A stretch of 64,000 nucleotides of DNA from an uncultured Acetatifactor sp. (GCA_947581865.1 CANPWA010000003.1:62001-126000), one strand, 5' to 3'; numbered from the stretch's first letter, positions 43,760-52,278 are shown. Numbers and translations: made by a program. The notes: generated by a model not told the origin, from the sequence alone.

Positions 43760-44539
43760 ATGGAATTTCGACCCTGTATTGATATTCATAATGGGAAAGT
43801 CAAGCAGATCGTCGGAGGCAGTCTCCGGGATGCGGGCGATCAGGCGCAGGAAAACTATGTTGCGCAGCAGGATGCGGCTTTTTTTGCAAGGCTATATCGG
43901 GAGGCGGGGCTTAAGGGAGGACACATCATCCTTTTAAACAGCCCTCAAAGCGAGTATTATGATGAGAGCCGCAGACAGGCTTTTGCCGCTCTTAAGGCAT
44001 ATCCCGGCGGTCTGCAGATCGGCGGCGGTATTACGCCTGAGAACGCGCAGGAGTATCTGAGGGCGGGAGCCAGCCATGTGATCGTGACCTCCTATGTGTT
44101 TTGCAGCGGGTGTGTCCGTTATGACAGGCTTGAGAAGCTGGCTGACACTGTGGGAAGAGAACGGCTGGTCCTGGACTTGAGCTGTAAAAAGACGCAGGAC
44201 GGCTATCGGATCATGACGGACAGATGGCAGAAGATGACCCGGGAGAAGGTGACGGCAGAGTTTATGGACGAACTTTCCGCCTACTGTGGAGAATTCCTCG
44301 TTCATGCGGTGGATGTGGAGGGGCAAAGCAGGGGGATCGAGAGGGAGCTCGCCGGGCTGCTGGGCAGCTGGGACGGGCTGCCTGTGACATACGCCGGAGG
44401 CATACATAATATGGAAGATATCAGGGAACTGAAACGGCTGGGAGGCAATCGTCTCAATGTGACGATCGGAAGCGCGCTGGATTTGTTCGGAGGCAGTTTA
44501 AGCTGGCGGGATGTGCTGGATGTCTGCTGCGGAAACTGA
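43760..44539 (+). CDS. hisA: HisA-type isomerase of the eukaryotic (HIS6) class
   Basis: 259 residues, (beta/alpha)8 barrel that isomerises ProFAR in histidine synthesis. The N-terminus FRPCIDIHNGKVKQIVGGSL, with HIILLNS, the QIGGGITPENA phosphate loop, IVTSYVF, VLDLSCKK, VHAVDVEGQSRGIE and VTYAGGIHNMEDI, matches the fungal/plant HIS6 class rather than usual bacterial HisA. It stands alone, away from other his genes. Confidence 0.85.
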   Translation: MEFRPCIDIHNGKVKQIVGGSLRDAGDQAQENYVAQQDAAFFARLYREAGLKGGHIILLNSPQSEYYDESRRQAFAALKAYPGGLQIGGGITPENAQEYLRAGASHVIVTSYVFCSGCVRYDRLEKLADTVGRERLVLDLSCKKTQDGYRIMTDRWQKMTREKVTAEFMDELSAYCGEFLVHAVDVEGQSRGIERELAGLLGSWDGLPVTYAGGIHNMEDIRELKRLGGNRLNVTIGSALDLFGGSLSWRDVLDVCCGN

Positions 44540-44582
44540 CGAAAACTTTTCGGGATAAACGGATCAAAAAAGGAGAACAAAA

Positions 44583-45629
44583 GTGAAAGAAACATTGAAA
44601 AAGTGGCTGCATGAAATATTTATAGACGGGCTGAGCGGCATGGCGCTGGGGCTGTTTTCAACGCTGATCATAGGAACCATTATCGCCCAGCTGGGGAGCC
44701 TGATCGGAGGGATCCCCGGAAGTTATCTGACCGCTGTGAGCAATGTGGCGAAGACCATTACCGGAGCGGGCATCGGCGTGGGCGTTGCTTGTAAATTTAA
44801 GGAGGGACCGCTGGTGACAGTGTCCGCGGCGGTTGCCGGGATGATCGGGGCTTTCCCCACGGCGGTGCAGGCTTACGATTTGGGAAAGCCGGGAGAGCCC
44901 CTGGGAGCTTTTATCGCCGCCATTGTGGCGATCCGGCTGGGGCATCTGGCGGCGGGAAAAACCAAGATCGATATTTTGGTCACACCGTTTGTCGCAATCT
45001 TGTCCGGAGCCGTTGCCGGCTTTGTGGCGGGGCCGCCCATCTCGGCGTTCATGGGATGGCTGGGAACGCTGGTGAATGTGAATGTGGAGCAGCATCCGGT
45101 CGCCGGAGGCATCGTGGTGTCTGTTTTGATGGGCATGATCCTGACGCTTCCCATCAGTTCGGCAGCCATCGGCGTCTCCATGAGCCTGAGCGGTCTTGCC
45201 GCAGGTGCGGCGACGGTGGGCTGTTGTTGTAATATGGTGGGCTTTGCGGTGGCAAGCTTCCGGGAGAACAAGATGGGCGGGCTGGTCGCGCAGGGAGTGG
45301 GGACATCCATGCTGCAGGTCCCCAATATCGTGAAAAAACCGCTTATCTGGCTGCCGGCGATTCTCTCCAGCGCGGTTCTGGGTCCGATATCCTCCGCCGT
45401 ATTGCATATGACCAGTACTCCGGTGGGTTCCGGTATGGGCTCCGCGGGGTTTGTGGGTCAGATCGCCGCTTACGGTTCCATGAGGGCGGACGGGATGGGT
45501 ACGGCGGCAGCGCTGGGGCTGATCCTGCTGATGCACTTTGTCCTTCCGGCGCTGATCAGTTTTGCCGTATCCGAGCTGATGCGCAAAAAAGGATGGATAC
45601 AGCCGGGAGATATGAGACTGGAAGTTTAA
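44583..45629 (+). CDS. PTS_EIIC_2-type membrane transporter
   Basis: 348 residues, about nine spans, rich in Gly/Ala. It matches the PTS_EIIC_2 family: IFIDGLSGMALGLFSTLIIG, GVACKFKEGPLVTVSAA, VGCCCNMVGFAV and STPVGSGMGSAGFVGQ. These proteins resemble PTS IIC permeases but occur without IIA/IIB, and the substrate is unknown. GTG start at 44583 behind GGAGAAC. Confidence 0.8.
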   Translation: MKETLKKWLHEIFIDGLSGMALGLFSTLIIGTIIAQLGSLIGGIPGSYLTAVSNVAKTITGAGIGVGVACKFKEGPLVTVSAAVAGMIGAFPTAVQAYDLGKPGEPLGAFIAAIVAIRLGHLAAGKTKIDILVTPFVAILSGAVAGFVAGPPISAFMGWLGTLVNVNVEQHPVAGGIVVSVLMGMILTLPISSAAIGVSMSLSGLAAGAATVGCCCNMVGFAVASFRENKMGGLVAQGVGTSMLQVPNIVKKPLIWLPAILSSAVLGPISSAVLHMTSTPVGSGMGSAGFVGQIAAYGSMRADGMGTAAALGLILLMHFVLPALISFAVSELMRKKGWIQPGDMRLEV

Positions 45630-45743
45630 TGGGATTGCGATGTGATTTGTGCAAAACTCCTAAAAGAAGGGGAATATGACCGTCGTAACCGTCAGATTCC
45701 GAGCAGGATTTTGGGAAAATATTACAAAAATATTAAGAAAATA

Positions 45744-45772
45744 TTGCTGTGAAAAGTCACCTGTGGTACAAT
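45744..45772 (+). promoter_or_regulatory. Promoter of the LytM-like/bactofilin unit
   Basis: TTGCTG (45744-45749), 17-base spacer, TACAAT (45767-45772), 29 bases before the ATG. Confidence 0.65.
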
Positions 45773-45799
45773 GATGTGGTTAAACCGGAGGTGACTTTT
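45752..45799 (+). repeat. Perfect 11-bp inverted repeat around the promoter
   Basis: AAAAGTCACCT (45752-45762) and AGGTGACTTTT (45789-45799) are exact reverse complements 26 bases apart. The right arm holds the ribosome site, the left arm lies in the promoter spacer, outside the transcript, so it is more like a protein-binding pair than an RNA hairpin. Confidence 0.6.
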
Positions 45800-45800
45800 T

Positions 45801-46535
45801 ATGCAGCGTGACAAACACAAACGCAAAGTAAGCCATGTCATACTTGTTACATCCGATGCAACCGACGGTGACGTGAAGCAGTTCCGCATCAGGTCACAGA
45901 GTCTATGGTTAGTTCTGGTGGCGCTCTGTATCGTGGTCGGCGCCATGATAGGATATATGATTTATGAGGAAAGGATCTGGCAGATGGTGGGAAACCGCAG
46001 CGATGAGCTGCAGGCGCAGATCCAGAGTCTCACAGAGGAGAATGAGCGGCTTAAGGAAGACAAGCTCTCCCTGGAGACGCAGATCAGCGGGTTAAATGAG
46101 ACTGTGGAGATCCTCAGTGAGACCGTCAGTGAAAAGACAAAGAGGGAGGAGGAACTTCTCGCGCAGATGGAAAGCCAGAGTATGCCGACGGAGTTCCCGC
46201 TCAACGGCTCCGCATCCATGGAGGAGTCTGCAGAGGGGAATCCCGCCTGTATCTTCACGGCATCCCCGGGCACGATGGTGGTTGCAACGGCCAACGGGAC
46301 AGTGACCGGGGTAAACGATGATGTGGAGTACGGCCACAATATCTGGGTCGATCATGGAAACGGTTATGTGACGATCTACCGGAACGCCGGGGAGCCTCAG
46401 GTAGAAGCGGGAGATACCGTGGTGGGCGGCACCCCTTTGTTTGTCATTGAGGAAGGAAAAGAGAAACTGGGCTACCAGATGATGAAGGACGGAACATACA
46501 TTGATCCTATGGAGATGTTGTCCATCAGCGGTTAA
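45801..46535 (+). CDS. Membrane-anchored, degenerate LytM (M23) protein
   Basis: 244 residues: cytoplasmic basic N-terminus, one span (about 33-53), coiled coil (about 62-115), then an M23 domain. The zinc ligands are lost: no H-x-G-x-D, TIYRNAG in place of T-x-Y-x-H, and YQMMKDGTYIDP in place of H-F-x-x-x...V-D-P. So it should be a scaffold or regulator, not an endopeptidase, in the manner of SpoIIQ or EnvC. The bactofilin gene follows after 16 bases. Confidence 0.85.
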   Translation: MQRDKHKRKVSHVILVTSDATDGDVKQFRIRSQSLWLVLVALCIVVGAMIGYMIYEERIWQMVGNRSDELQAQIQSLTEENERLKEDKLSLETQISGLNETVEILSETVSEKTKREEELLAQMESQSMPTEFPLNGSASMEESAEGNPACIFTASPGTMVVATANGTVTGVNDDVEYGHNIWVDHGNGYVTIYRNAGEPQVEAGDTVVGGTPLFVIEEGKEKLGYQMMKDGTYIDPMEMLSISG

Positions 46536-46551
46536 GGAGGAAATACGGAAT

Positions 46552-47106
46552 ATGCTTAAGAAGAAAGATACGGAGATCAGGATCAGCACCCTGGTGGGAA
46601 GCGGCGCCAGACTGGACGGAGATTTTGCCGCTCCCGGTTCGGTGAGGATCGACGGCTGTGTGGACGGAAATGTGACGGTGGAAGAGCTGTTGATCGTGGG
46701 AGCCGCCGGTTCTGTCAGCGGCAGCGTCACCGCGCAGGCAGTGCTGATCGGCGGGGAAGTGCTGGGAGATGTGACGGCGCCCCGGAAGGCAGAACTCACG
46801 GCTACCGCTAAAGTGCTGGGCGATATCACCACCTCCGTCATCGTGATTGACGAACATGCGGTTTTCCAGGGAAAATGCAATATGAACCAGCCTGTGCCCG
46901 ACAAGAAGACGAAAAGCAGGGAGGCGAAAGCAGTGAAGACCGGAAAACGGTCCGCCAAGGCGGCGCTTGCTGCAGCGCTCAGAGAGGTGCAGGAGGAAGA
47001 AGACAGAGAATTAAGAAGGGAGCAGGAAGTACAGGAAGGAGAGAAAGTACAGGAAGTACAGCAAGTACAGGAAGGGCAGGAAATGCCCCGGGATATCACG
47101 GAGTGA
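46552..47106 (+). CDS. Bactofilin (polymer-forming cytoskeletal protein)
   Basis: 184 residues. The bactofilin beta-helix core (about 8-110): STLVGSGARLDGDFAAPGSV, DGNVTVEELLIVGAAGSV, GEVLGDVTAPRKAEL. Then a long charged tail with Lys/Arg first and Glu/Gln/Val later (VQEVQQVQEGQE). The ATG at 46552 follows AAGGAGGAAA. Pairing with a LytM-like gene is a well-known arrangement for bactofilins. Stops one base before the stop of the convergent gene. Confidence 0.9.
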   Translation: MLKKKDTEIRISTLVGSGARLDGDFAAPGSVRIDGCVDGNVTVEELLIVGAAGSVSGSVTAQAVLIGGEVLGDVTAPRKAELTATAKVLGDITTSVIVIDEHAVFQGKCNMNQPVPDKKTKSREAKAVKTGKRSAKAALAAALREVQEEEDRELRREQEVQEGEKVQEVQQVQEGQEMPRDITE

Positions 47107-47394
47107 TCATTTGTCCATTCGTTCAAATACCAGATCGTAACCGTCATTTCCATAATTCAGGGAGCGGTTTACGCGGCTGATGGTGGCAGTGGAGGCGCCG
47201 GTCTTTTCTGCGATCTCCAGATAGGTCTTGCGTTCTCTCAGCATGGAGGCGACTTCAAAGCGCTGGGAGAGCGAGAGCAGCTCGTTGACCGTACACAGAT
47301 CTTCAAAGAAATTATAGCATTCCTCACGGCTTTCAAGGCTTAATACCGCATCAAACAGGGAGTCCACAGCTTCCGTCCTTATTTTTTTATTCAT
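47107..47394 (-). CDS. yerC: YerC/YecD family TrpR-like regulator
   Basis: 95 residues. TrpR-type helix-turn-helix: CTVNELLSLSQRFEVASMLR, ERKTYLEIAEKTGASTATIS and RVNRSLNYG. The family is conserved in Firmicutes with an uncertain regulon. It is end-to-end with the bactofilin gene: the two stop codons are adjacent. Confidence 0.9.
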   Translation of the reverse strand: MNKKIRTEAVDSLFDAVLSLESREECYNFFEDLCTVNELLSLSQRFEVASMLRERKTYLEIAEKTGASTATISRVNRSLNYGNDGYDLVFERMDK

Positions 47395-47710
47395 TTCATA
47401 ACCTCATTTCTGTGAATTTATTTCGCGGGCAATGAACCGGGTGCCATGCCTGCACGGGCATTCGGGTCATCTTGCCGGAATGGCCAGCCACTTTTTCACT
47501 GTAAAATTTTAATACTTTACAAAATCAATCTATATACATATTTTATCACACTCAAATATCAAAGTAAATAGAAAAGAAGCGTATGGTGGTCACACAAGTG
47601 TATTTTTTTCAAAAAAACAGTTGATATGTAGTTTTGAATACTATATACTGTATTTGTATGGATAATATTCATCGGGCGAAGAGGTATCTGACCGCCGGAG
47701 GAGGAACAAC
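47395..47710. other. Divergent intergenic region
   Basis: 316 bases between yerC and the DUF1836 gene. AT-rich, with the + strand promoter listed next; minus-strand TTGATA-type boxes for yerC are possible but not clear. No gene seen. Confidence 0.5.
47621..47649 (+). promoter_or_regulatory. Promoter of the DUF1836 gene
   Basis: TTGATA (47621-47626), 17-base spacer, TATACT (47644-47649), about 60 bases before the GTG. Confidence 0.65.
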
Positions 47711-48322
47711 GTGGCAACAAATACGGAAGAGTTACTGAACAGCATTTTGGAGCGGCTGGAACGGCTGGAGTATATCCGTCCTTCCGACATTCCCAATATC
47801 GATCTTTATATGGATCAGGTGACAACCTTTATGGACAGCAGGCTCCGCTCAGGTGTGCGCAATCCCGGAGACGATAAGATCCTCACCAAGACCATGATCA
47901 ACAATTATGCCAAAAATGATCTGCTGCCGCCTCCCGTTAAGAAGAAGTATTCCAGGGAACATGTCCTTTTACTCATTTTTATCTATTATTACAAAGGGAT
48001 CATGTCCATCAATGATATTCAGACCCTGTTAGAGCCCATCACAAAGCAGTTTTTCCAGAACGGGCAGGAATTTAATCTGGAGAGCGTCTACGAGGAAGTC
48101 TTTGGCATGGAGAAGGGCGAGATCGAGGCGATGAAAGAGGATGTCATTGAAAAGTACAGGCTGGCGGAGACCACCTTTGGGGAGGCGCCGGAGGAAAGCC
48201 GGGAGTTTCTGCGCAAATTCTCTTTTATCTGTCTGTTGAGTTTTGACGTCTATGTGAAAAAAATGATCATAGAGACGATGGTGGATGAGCTGCGGGAACA
48301 CGGGACAGGTGAAAATCAATGA
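47711..48322 (+). CDS. DUF1836 domain protein
   Basis: 203 residues. DUF1836 pattern: YIRPSDIPNIDLYMDQVTTF, then LTKTMINNYAKNDLLPPPVK and KKYSREHVLLLIFIYYYKG, which resembles a MerR-like winged helix that probably binds DNA. GTG start behind GGAGGAA. Overlaps the PHP gene by one codon. Confidence 0.85.
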   Translation: MATNTEELLNSILERLERLEYIRPSDIPNIDLYMDQVTTFMDSRLRSGVRNPGDDKILTKTMINNYAKNDLLPPPVKKKYSREHVLLLIFIYYYKGIMSINDIQTLLEPITKQFFQNGQEFNLESVYEEVFGMEKGEIEAMKEDVIEKYRLAETTFGEAPEESREFLRKFSFICLLSFDVYVKKMIIETMVDELREHGTGENQ

Positions 48323-49038
48323 AGATCTATATGGATCTGCATACGCACACAGCGGCGTGTGACCATGGGTACAGCACCCTCAAGGAGAATATAGACGCTG
48401 CAAAGGAGGCGGGGCTTGCCTGTCTGGGGCTGAGCGAGCACGGCCCGGCGGCGCCGGGATCGCCCCGCCCTGTATTTTTCAGGAATTATAAGTGTATTCC
48501 CAGAGAGTATGGCAGCCTGCGCCTGTTGTGTGGTGTGGAGGCTAATATTATGGATTACGACGGGAAACTGGACATGGAGCAGGATCTTTTGGAACGGATG
48601 GATTATGTGATCGCCAGCATGCACATTTCCTGTGTAAAGCCGGGGACCTGCCGGGAGAACACCCGGGCGTCCATCCGGGCAATGGAAAATCCCTGTGTGC
48701 GTATCCTGGGGCATCCGGACGACTCCAGATTCCCTTTAGACTATGAGGAGCTGGTAAAGGCGGCAGGGCGCGAAGGCGTTGCCCTGGAGCTCAACAATTC
48801 GTCTTTAAATCCTCAAAACGTAAGGCAGAATGGAAGAGAAAATATCCGGACGCTTCTCAGAAACTGTCAGAAGTACGGTGTGCCGATCGTGATGGGGACA
48901 GACAGCCACATCTGTTATACGGTGGGGAAATTTGAAGAGTCCCTGAAGCTGCTTGACGAGATGGAGTTTCCGGAGGAACTGGTGTTGAATGCCGATTTGG
49001 AGAACATCCGTAAAATCGTCCTTGCAAAAACATTTTAA
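48319..49038 (+). CDS. PHP domain phosphatase/hydrolase (YcdX-like)
   Basis: 239 residues. PHP metal-site motifs: MDLHTHTAACDHGYST, GLSEHGP, VEANIMDYDG, ASMHIS, LGHPDDSRFP and MGTDSHICYTVG. These proteins are trinuclear-metal phosphoesterases. It overlaps the DUF1836 stop (ATGA), so the two are coupled. Confidence 0.9.
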   Translation: MKIYMDLHTHTAACDHGYSTLKENIDAAKEAGLACLGLSEHGPAAPGSPRPVFFRNYKCIPREYGSLRLLCGVEANIMDYDGKLDMEQDLLERMDYVIASMHISCVKPGTCRENTRASIRAMENPCVRILGHPDDSRFPLDYEELVKAAGREGVALELNNSSLNPQNVRQNGRENIRTLLRNCQKYGVPIVMGTDSHICYTVGKFEESLKLLDEMEFPEELVLNADLENIRKIVLAKTF

Positions 49039-49070
49039 AGGGCATACAATGAAGGTGTTAAGAGCCGTAA

Positions 49071-49118
49071 GGCAGCGGCTTATCCGGCGGCAAAAGATAT
49101 CCTGCCGTGGGCGCTGCC
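49071..49118 (+). other. Hairpin A in the PHP-HIT spacer
   Basis: GGCAGCG (49071-49077) pairs with CGCTGCC (49112-49118), and inside it GGCGG with CTGCC (one G-T pair). Confidence 0.5.
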
Positions 49119-49130
49119 ATGAATAAAACA

Positions 49131-49172
49131 GTCCGCAGAAGACGGCCGGGACGGTCGATCCGTCCTGCGGAC
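49131..49172 (+). other. Hairpin B in the PHP-HIT spacer
   Basis: GTCCGCA (49131-49137) pairs with TGCGGAC (49166-49172), enclosing a second stem GGACGG-TCGAT-CCGTCC. It ends 5 bases before the ribosome site of the HIT gene, so it may set its translation. Confidence 0.55.
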
Positions 49173-49187
49173 GGATAGGAGAAAAGG

Positions 49188-49607
49188 ATGAAGGACGAAA
49201 ACTGCGGTTATTGCATGAGGGGCGGGCTGTTGGAGAAATTTGGCATTTTTATCTGTGAACTGGATGTGTCAAGCCTGATCTTGTTCAAAGAGCAGTCTCA
49301 CCCGGGCAGATGTATCGTGGCATATAAGGATCATGTGAGTGAGATCGTGGACATCAGCGACGAGGAGCGCAGCCGGTTTTTTGCCGATGTGAACCGTGCC
49401 GCCAAAGCGATCCATGCGGCGTTTCACCCCGATAAACTCAACTATGGCGCGTATGGGGATACGGGATGCCATCTTCACATGCACCTCTGCCCGAAGTACA
49501 GGGATGGAGAGGAATGGGGCGGCACATTTGAGATGAATCCCGGAAAAGTTTATTTAAGCGATGGGGAATATGAGGAAATGATCGAAAAGATCAAAGCGTG
49601 TCTGTAG
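49188..49607 (+). CDS. HIT family protein
   Basis: 139 residues. Histidine-triad nucleotide hydrolase/transferase fold with the active-site motif HLHMHLCPKY (about 97-106), preceded by YGAYGDTGC. N-terminal CGYCMRGGLL may bind zinc. AGGAGAAAAGG precedes the ATG. Confidence 0.88.
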   Translation: MKDENCGYCMRGGLLEKFGIFICELDVSSLILFKEQSHPGRCIVAYKDHVSEIVDISDEERSRFFADVNRAAKAIHAAFHPDKLNYGAYGDTGCHLHMHLCPKYRDGEEWGGTFEMNPGKVYLSDGEYEEMIEKIKACL

Positions 49608-49682
49608 CGATACAGGCACCTTATTTTTCTGCGCACATAACATAAATCCATAGAGATGAAATCCAGTGGAGGTATTTGTGTT

Positions 49683-50693
49683 ATGAGAGGGCTGCGGAAA
49701 ATAATGGCGCTTTCCCTCTGTCTGCTTTTGTCCGCGTGTTCCCTGGCGGGATGCGGGGATAAGAAAGAGGAAGCCCAAAATACGAAAGTGGTGCTCAATG
49801 AGGTGGCGCATTCCATCTTCTATGCGCCCATGTATGTTGCCATCGAAGAGGGGTATTTTGAGGAGAACGGAATCGATCTGGAGCTGGTGACGGGATTCGG
49901 CGCCGACAAGACCATGACAGCGGTGCTGACCGACGCGGCGGATATCGGTTTCATGGGCTGCGAGAGCAGTGTGTACACCTATGTGGGAGGCACGGAGGAT
50001 TATGTGGTGAACTTCGCGCAGCTCACCCAGCGCGCGGGAAATTTTCTTGTGGCAAGGGAGCCCATTGATGATTTCAGCTGGGATATGCTGAAGGGTAAGG
50101 ATGTGCTGGGAGGCAGAGCCGGAGGCATGCCCGAGATGGTGTTTGAATATATCCTGCTCAAGAATAATATTGACCCGGCGGTGGATCTGCAGATCGACCA
50201 GAGTATTGACTTCGGCTCCACAGCGGCGGCATTTTCCGGCGGACAGGGTGAATTTACCGTGGAGTTTGAGCCGCATGCCACACTTTTGGAGCAGAAGGGG
50301 GACGGTTATGTAGTGGCGTCTCTGGGGGAGGATTCCGGCTATGTGCCCTACACTTCCTTCTCGGCCAAAAAGAGTTATATTGAGAAAAACCCCGGGATCA
50401 TCCAGAAGTTTACGGATGCCCTTCAAAAGGGTATGGACTATGTGAACAGCCACACTCCCGAGGAGATCGCCAAAGTCATCGCTCCCCAGTTTGAGGAGAC
50501 GGATCTTGCCACGATCACAAAGATCGTGGAGAGGTATCAATCCCAGGATACATGGAAATCCGATCTCATCTTCCAGCCGGAGAGTTTCGATCTTTTGCAG
50601 AATATTCTGATCGAGTTCGATGTCCTGGAAGAAAAAGTGCCCTATGAGGATCTTGTGAACACGGATTTTGCTGCGAAGGCGGCAGAAAAATAA
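49683..50693 (+). CDS. NMT1/SsuA-type ABC substrate-binding lipoprotein
   Basis: 336 residues. Signal and lipobox SLAGC (Cys about 26), then a ThiY/SsuA-like binding fold: LNEVAHSIFYAPMYVAIEEGY, FGADKTMTAVLTDAADIGFM, NFLVAREP, GKDVLGGRAGGMPEMVFEYI. Ligands of the family include thiamine precursors, sulfonates and nitrate. No permease or ATPase gene is next to it. The ATG at 49683 follows GGAGGT; an earlier in-frame ATG would spoil the signal. Confidence 0.85.
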   Translation: MRGLRKIMALSLCLLLSACSLAGCGDKKEEAQNTKVVLNEVAHSIFYAPMYVAIEEGYFEENGIDLELVTGFGADKTMTAVLTDAADIGFMGCESSVYTYVGGTEDYVVNFAQLTQRAGNFLVAREPIDDFSWDMLKGKDVLGGRAGGMPEMVFEYILLKNNIDPAVDLQIDQSIDFGSTAAAFSGGQGEFTVEFEPHATLLEQKGDGYVVASLGEDSGYVPYTSFSAKKSYIEKNPGIIQKFTDALQKGMDYVNSHTPEEIAKVIAPQFEETDLATITKIVERYQSQDTWKSDLIFQPESFDLLQNILIEFDVLEEKVPYEDLVNTDFAAKAAEK

Positions 50694-50737
50694 GCCAGAG
50701 AGATAAGGCGGAAAAATAAGACAATATAATGGACGGG

Positions 50738-50780
50738 AGAGGCGTTTCCTTCCTTTTTGGGACGGGAGACGCCTCATTTT
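50738..50780 (+). terminator. Intrinsic terminator after the binding-protein gene
   Basis: GAGGCG(T) pairs with (A)CGCCTC around a T-rich loop and is followed by ATTTTAA. Confidence 0.7.
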
Positions 50781-50792
50781 AATGTTGCGGGA

Positions 50793-50833
50793 CTGTTTTC
50801 AAAAGATTCTTATAAAGAATCTTTTGAAAACAG
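50793..50833. repeat. Perfect 19-bp palindrome with a 3-base centre
   Basis: CTGTTTTCAAAAGATTCTT, then ATA, then the exact reverse complement. 41 bases, AT-rich, not followed by a T-run. It lies just before the predicted -35 box of the SPFH gene. Confidence 0.9.
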
Positions 50834-50862
50834 TTGAGGGAATTGCAAAAATTTGCTAGAAT
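50834..50862 (+). promoter_or_regulatory. Possible promoter of the SPFH gene
   Basis: TTGAGG (50834-50839), 17-base spacer, TAGAAT (50857-50862), directly after the 41-bp palindrome. Confidence 0.5.
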
Positions 50863-50907
50863 AGTATCAAATATGGTTTTCAAATAATTTGATCGGAGGA
50901 TGTACGA

Positions 50908-52251
50908 ATGGGATTGATTAAAGCAGCAAAAGATGCCTTGAGCGGTCTGTTGGCTGATCAGTGGCGGGAGTATTTTTACTGTGACGCTCTTTCGGACGAT
51001 GTGCTGATGGTGAAAGGGCAGAAGCGCAATACCAACAATAATAACAAAGGGATGGACAATATCATCTCCAACGGCTCCATTATCGCGGTCAACGAGGGAC
51101 AGTGTATGATCATCGTGGATCAGGGCGGTATTGCGGAATTTTGTGCGGATGCCGGGGAGTTTGTCTATGACACTTCCTCTGAGCCGAGTATCTTTGCCGG
51201 GGATCTGGGACAGAGTGTGGTCAATTCCTTCAAGACTATGGCGAGACGTTTCACCGGGGGCGGTGAGACCCTGAAGGATCAGCGGGTATACTTTTTTAAC
51301 ACAAAGGAGATCCGCGGAAACCTTTACGGCACCGCGACGGCGATCCCTTTCCGCGTGTATGACAAGAAGCTCAACTTCGACATGGATACGATCCTGCGCT
51401 GTAACGGTGAATATTCCTTCCGCCTGATCGATCCTCTGTTGTTCTATAAAAATGTGGCGGGCAACACCAAGGATGAATTCAGAAAATCAGAGTTGTCCGG
51501 CATCATGAAGGCAGAGCTGATCAGCGCTCTGCAGCCGGCGCTTGCCAAGATCAGTGAGATGGGCGTGCGCCCCAATGAGATTCCTGCCCATATAAACGAG
51601 CTGACGGAATTCATGAATCAGGAACTTTCCGAAAAGTGGACCCAGATGCGCGGTATCACGGTCTTCAGCATGACCATGAATCCCCCTTCCATTCCCGAGG
51701 AGGACAGAAAGACACTCAACGAGCTGCAGAAGACTAAGGCGCTCACCGATCCTTCCATGGCGGCGGCGACGCTTGCTTCCGCGCAGGCAGAGGCTATGAA
51801 GCTGGCTGCAGCCAACGAGTCAGCCGGTCCCATGATGGCTTTTGCCGGCATGAATATGGCGAATATGACGGGCGGAATCAACGCGGGCGGTCTCTTCCAG
51901 ATGGCGCAGGCAAACCAACAGGCAGCCGGTCAGCCCCAAAATCCCGGCTCTGCCTCAAATGTACAGATGCAGGCTCCCGTGGCAGGGTGGACCTGCAGCT
52001 GCGGCAAGGCGGACAACCGTGGAAAGTTCTGTGAAAACTGCGGGAAACCCAAGCCCGCGGAGGCGGGATGGACCTGCAGCTGCGGGACGGTCAACCAGGG
52101 AAAATTCTGTCAGAACTGCGGTCAGAAGAGACCGGAGGGAGCTCCTCTGTATAAATGTGATAAATGCGGATGGGAGCCGGAAGATCCGGCGCATCCTCCC
52201 AAATTCTGCCCTGAGTGCGGAGATGTTTTTGACGACAGCGACAGAGTATAG
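50908..52251 (+). CDS. SPFH domain protein with C-terminal zinc ribbons
   Basis: 447 residues. SPFH/virion-core-like domain (about 20-270: SIIAVNEGQCMIIVDQGGIA, FFNTKEIRGNLYGTATAIPF), an Ala/Met-rich helical stretch with GGI/GGL (about 285-345), then three zinc ribbons: WTCSCGKADNRGKFCENCG, WTCSCGTVNQGKFCQNCG and CDKCGWEPEDPAHPPKFCPE. Related to Bacillus YdjI, which is tied to membrane stress complexes. The next gene is also zinc-ribbon bearing. Confidence 0.85.
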   Translation: MGLIKAAKDALSGLLADQWREYFYCDALSDDVLMVKGQKRNTNNNNKGMDNIISNGSIIAVNEGQCMIIVDQGGIAEFCADAGEFVYDTSSEPSIFAGDLGQSVVNSFKTMARRFTGGGETLKDQRVYFFNTKEIRGNLYGTATAIPFRVYDKKLNFDMDTILRCNGEYSFRLIDPLLFYKNVAGNTKDEFRKSELSGIMKAELISALQPALAKISEMGVRPNEIPAHINELTEFMNQELSEKWTQMRGITVFSMTMNPPSIPEEDRKTLNELQKTKALTDPSMAAATLASAQAEAMKLAAANESAGPMMAFAGMNMANMTGGINAGGLFQMAQANQQAAGQPQNPGSASNVQMQAPVAGWTCSCGKADNRGKFCENCGKPKPAEAGWTCSCGTVNQGKFCQNCGQKRPEGAPLYKCDKCGWEPEDPAHPPKFCPECGDVFDDSDRV

Positions 52252-52278
52252 GAAGGATGTTTGGACAATGTCAGGGGC

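Noticed and set aside
45801..46535. Active M23 endopeptidase
   Set aside because: Zinc ligand positions are replaced by Asn and Tyr, and the first His/Asp motif is absent.
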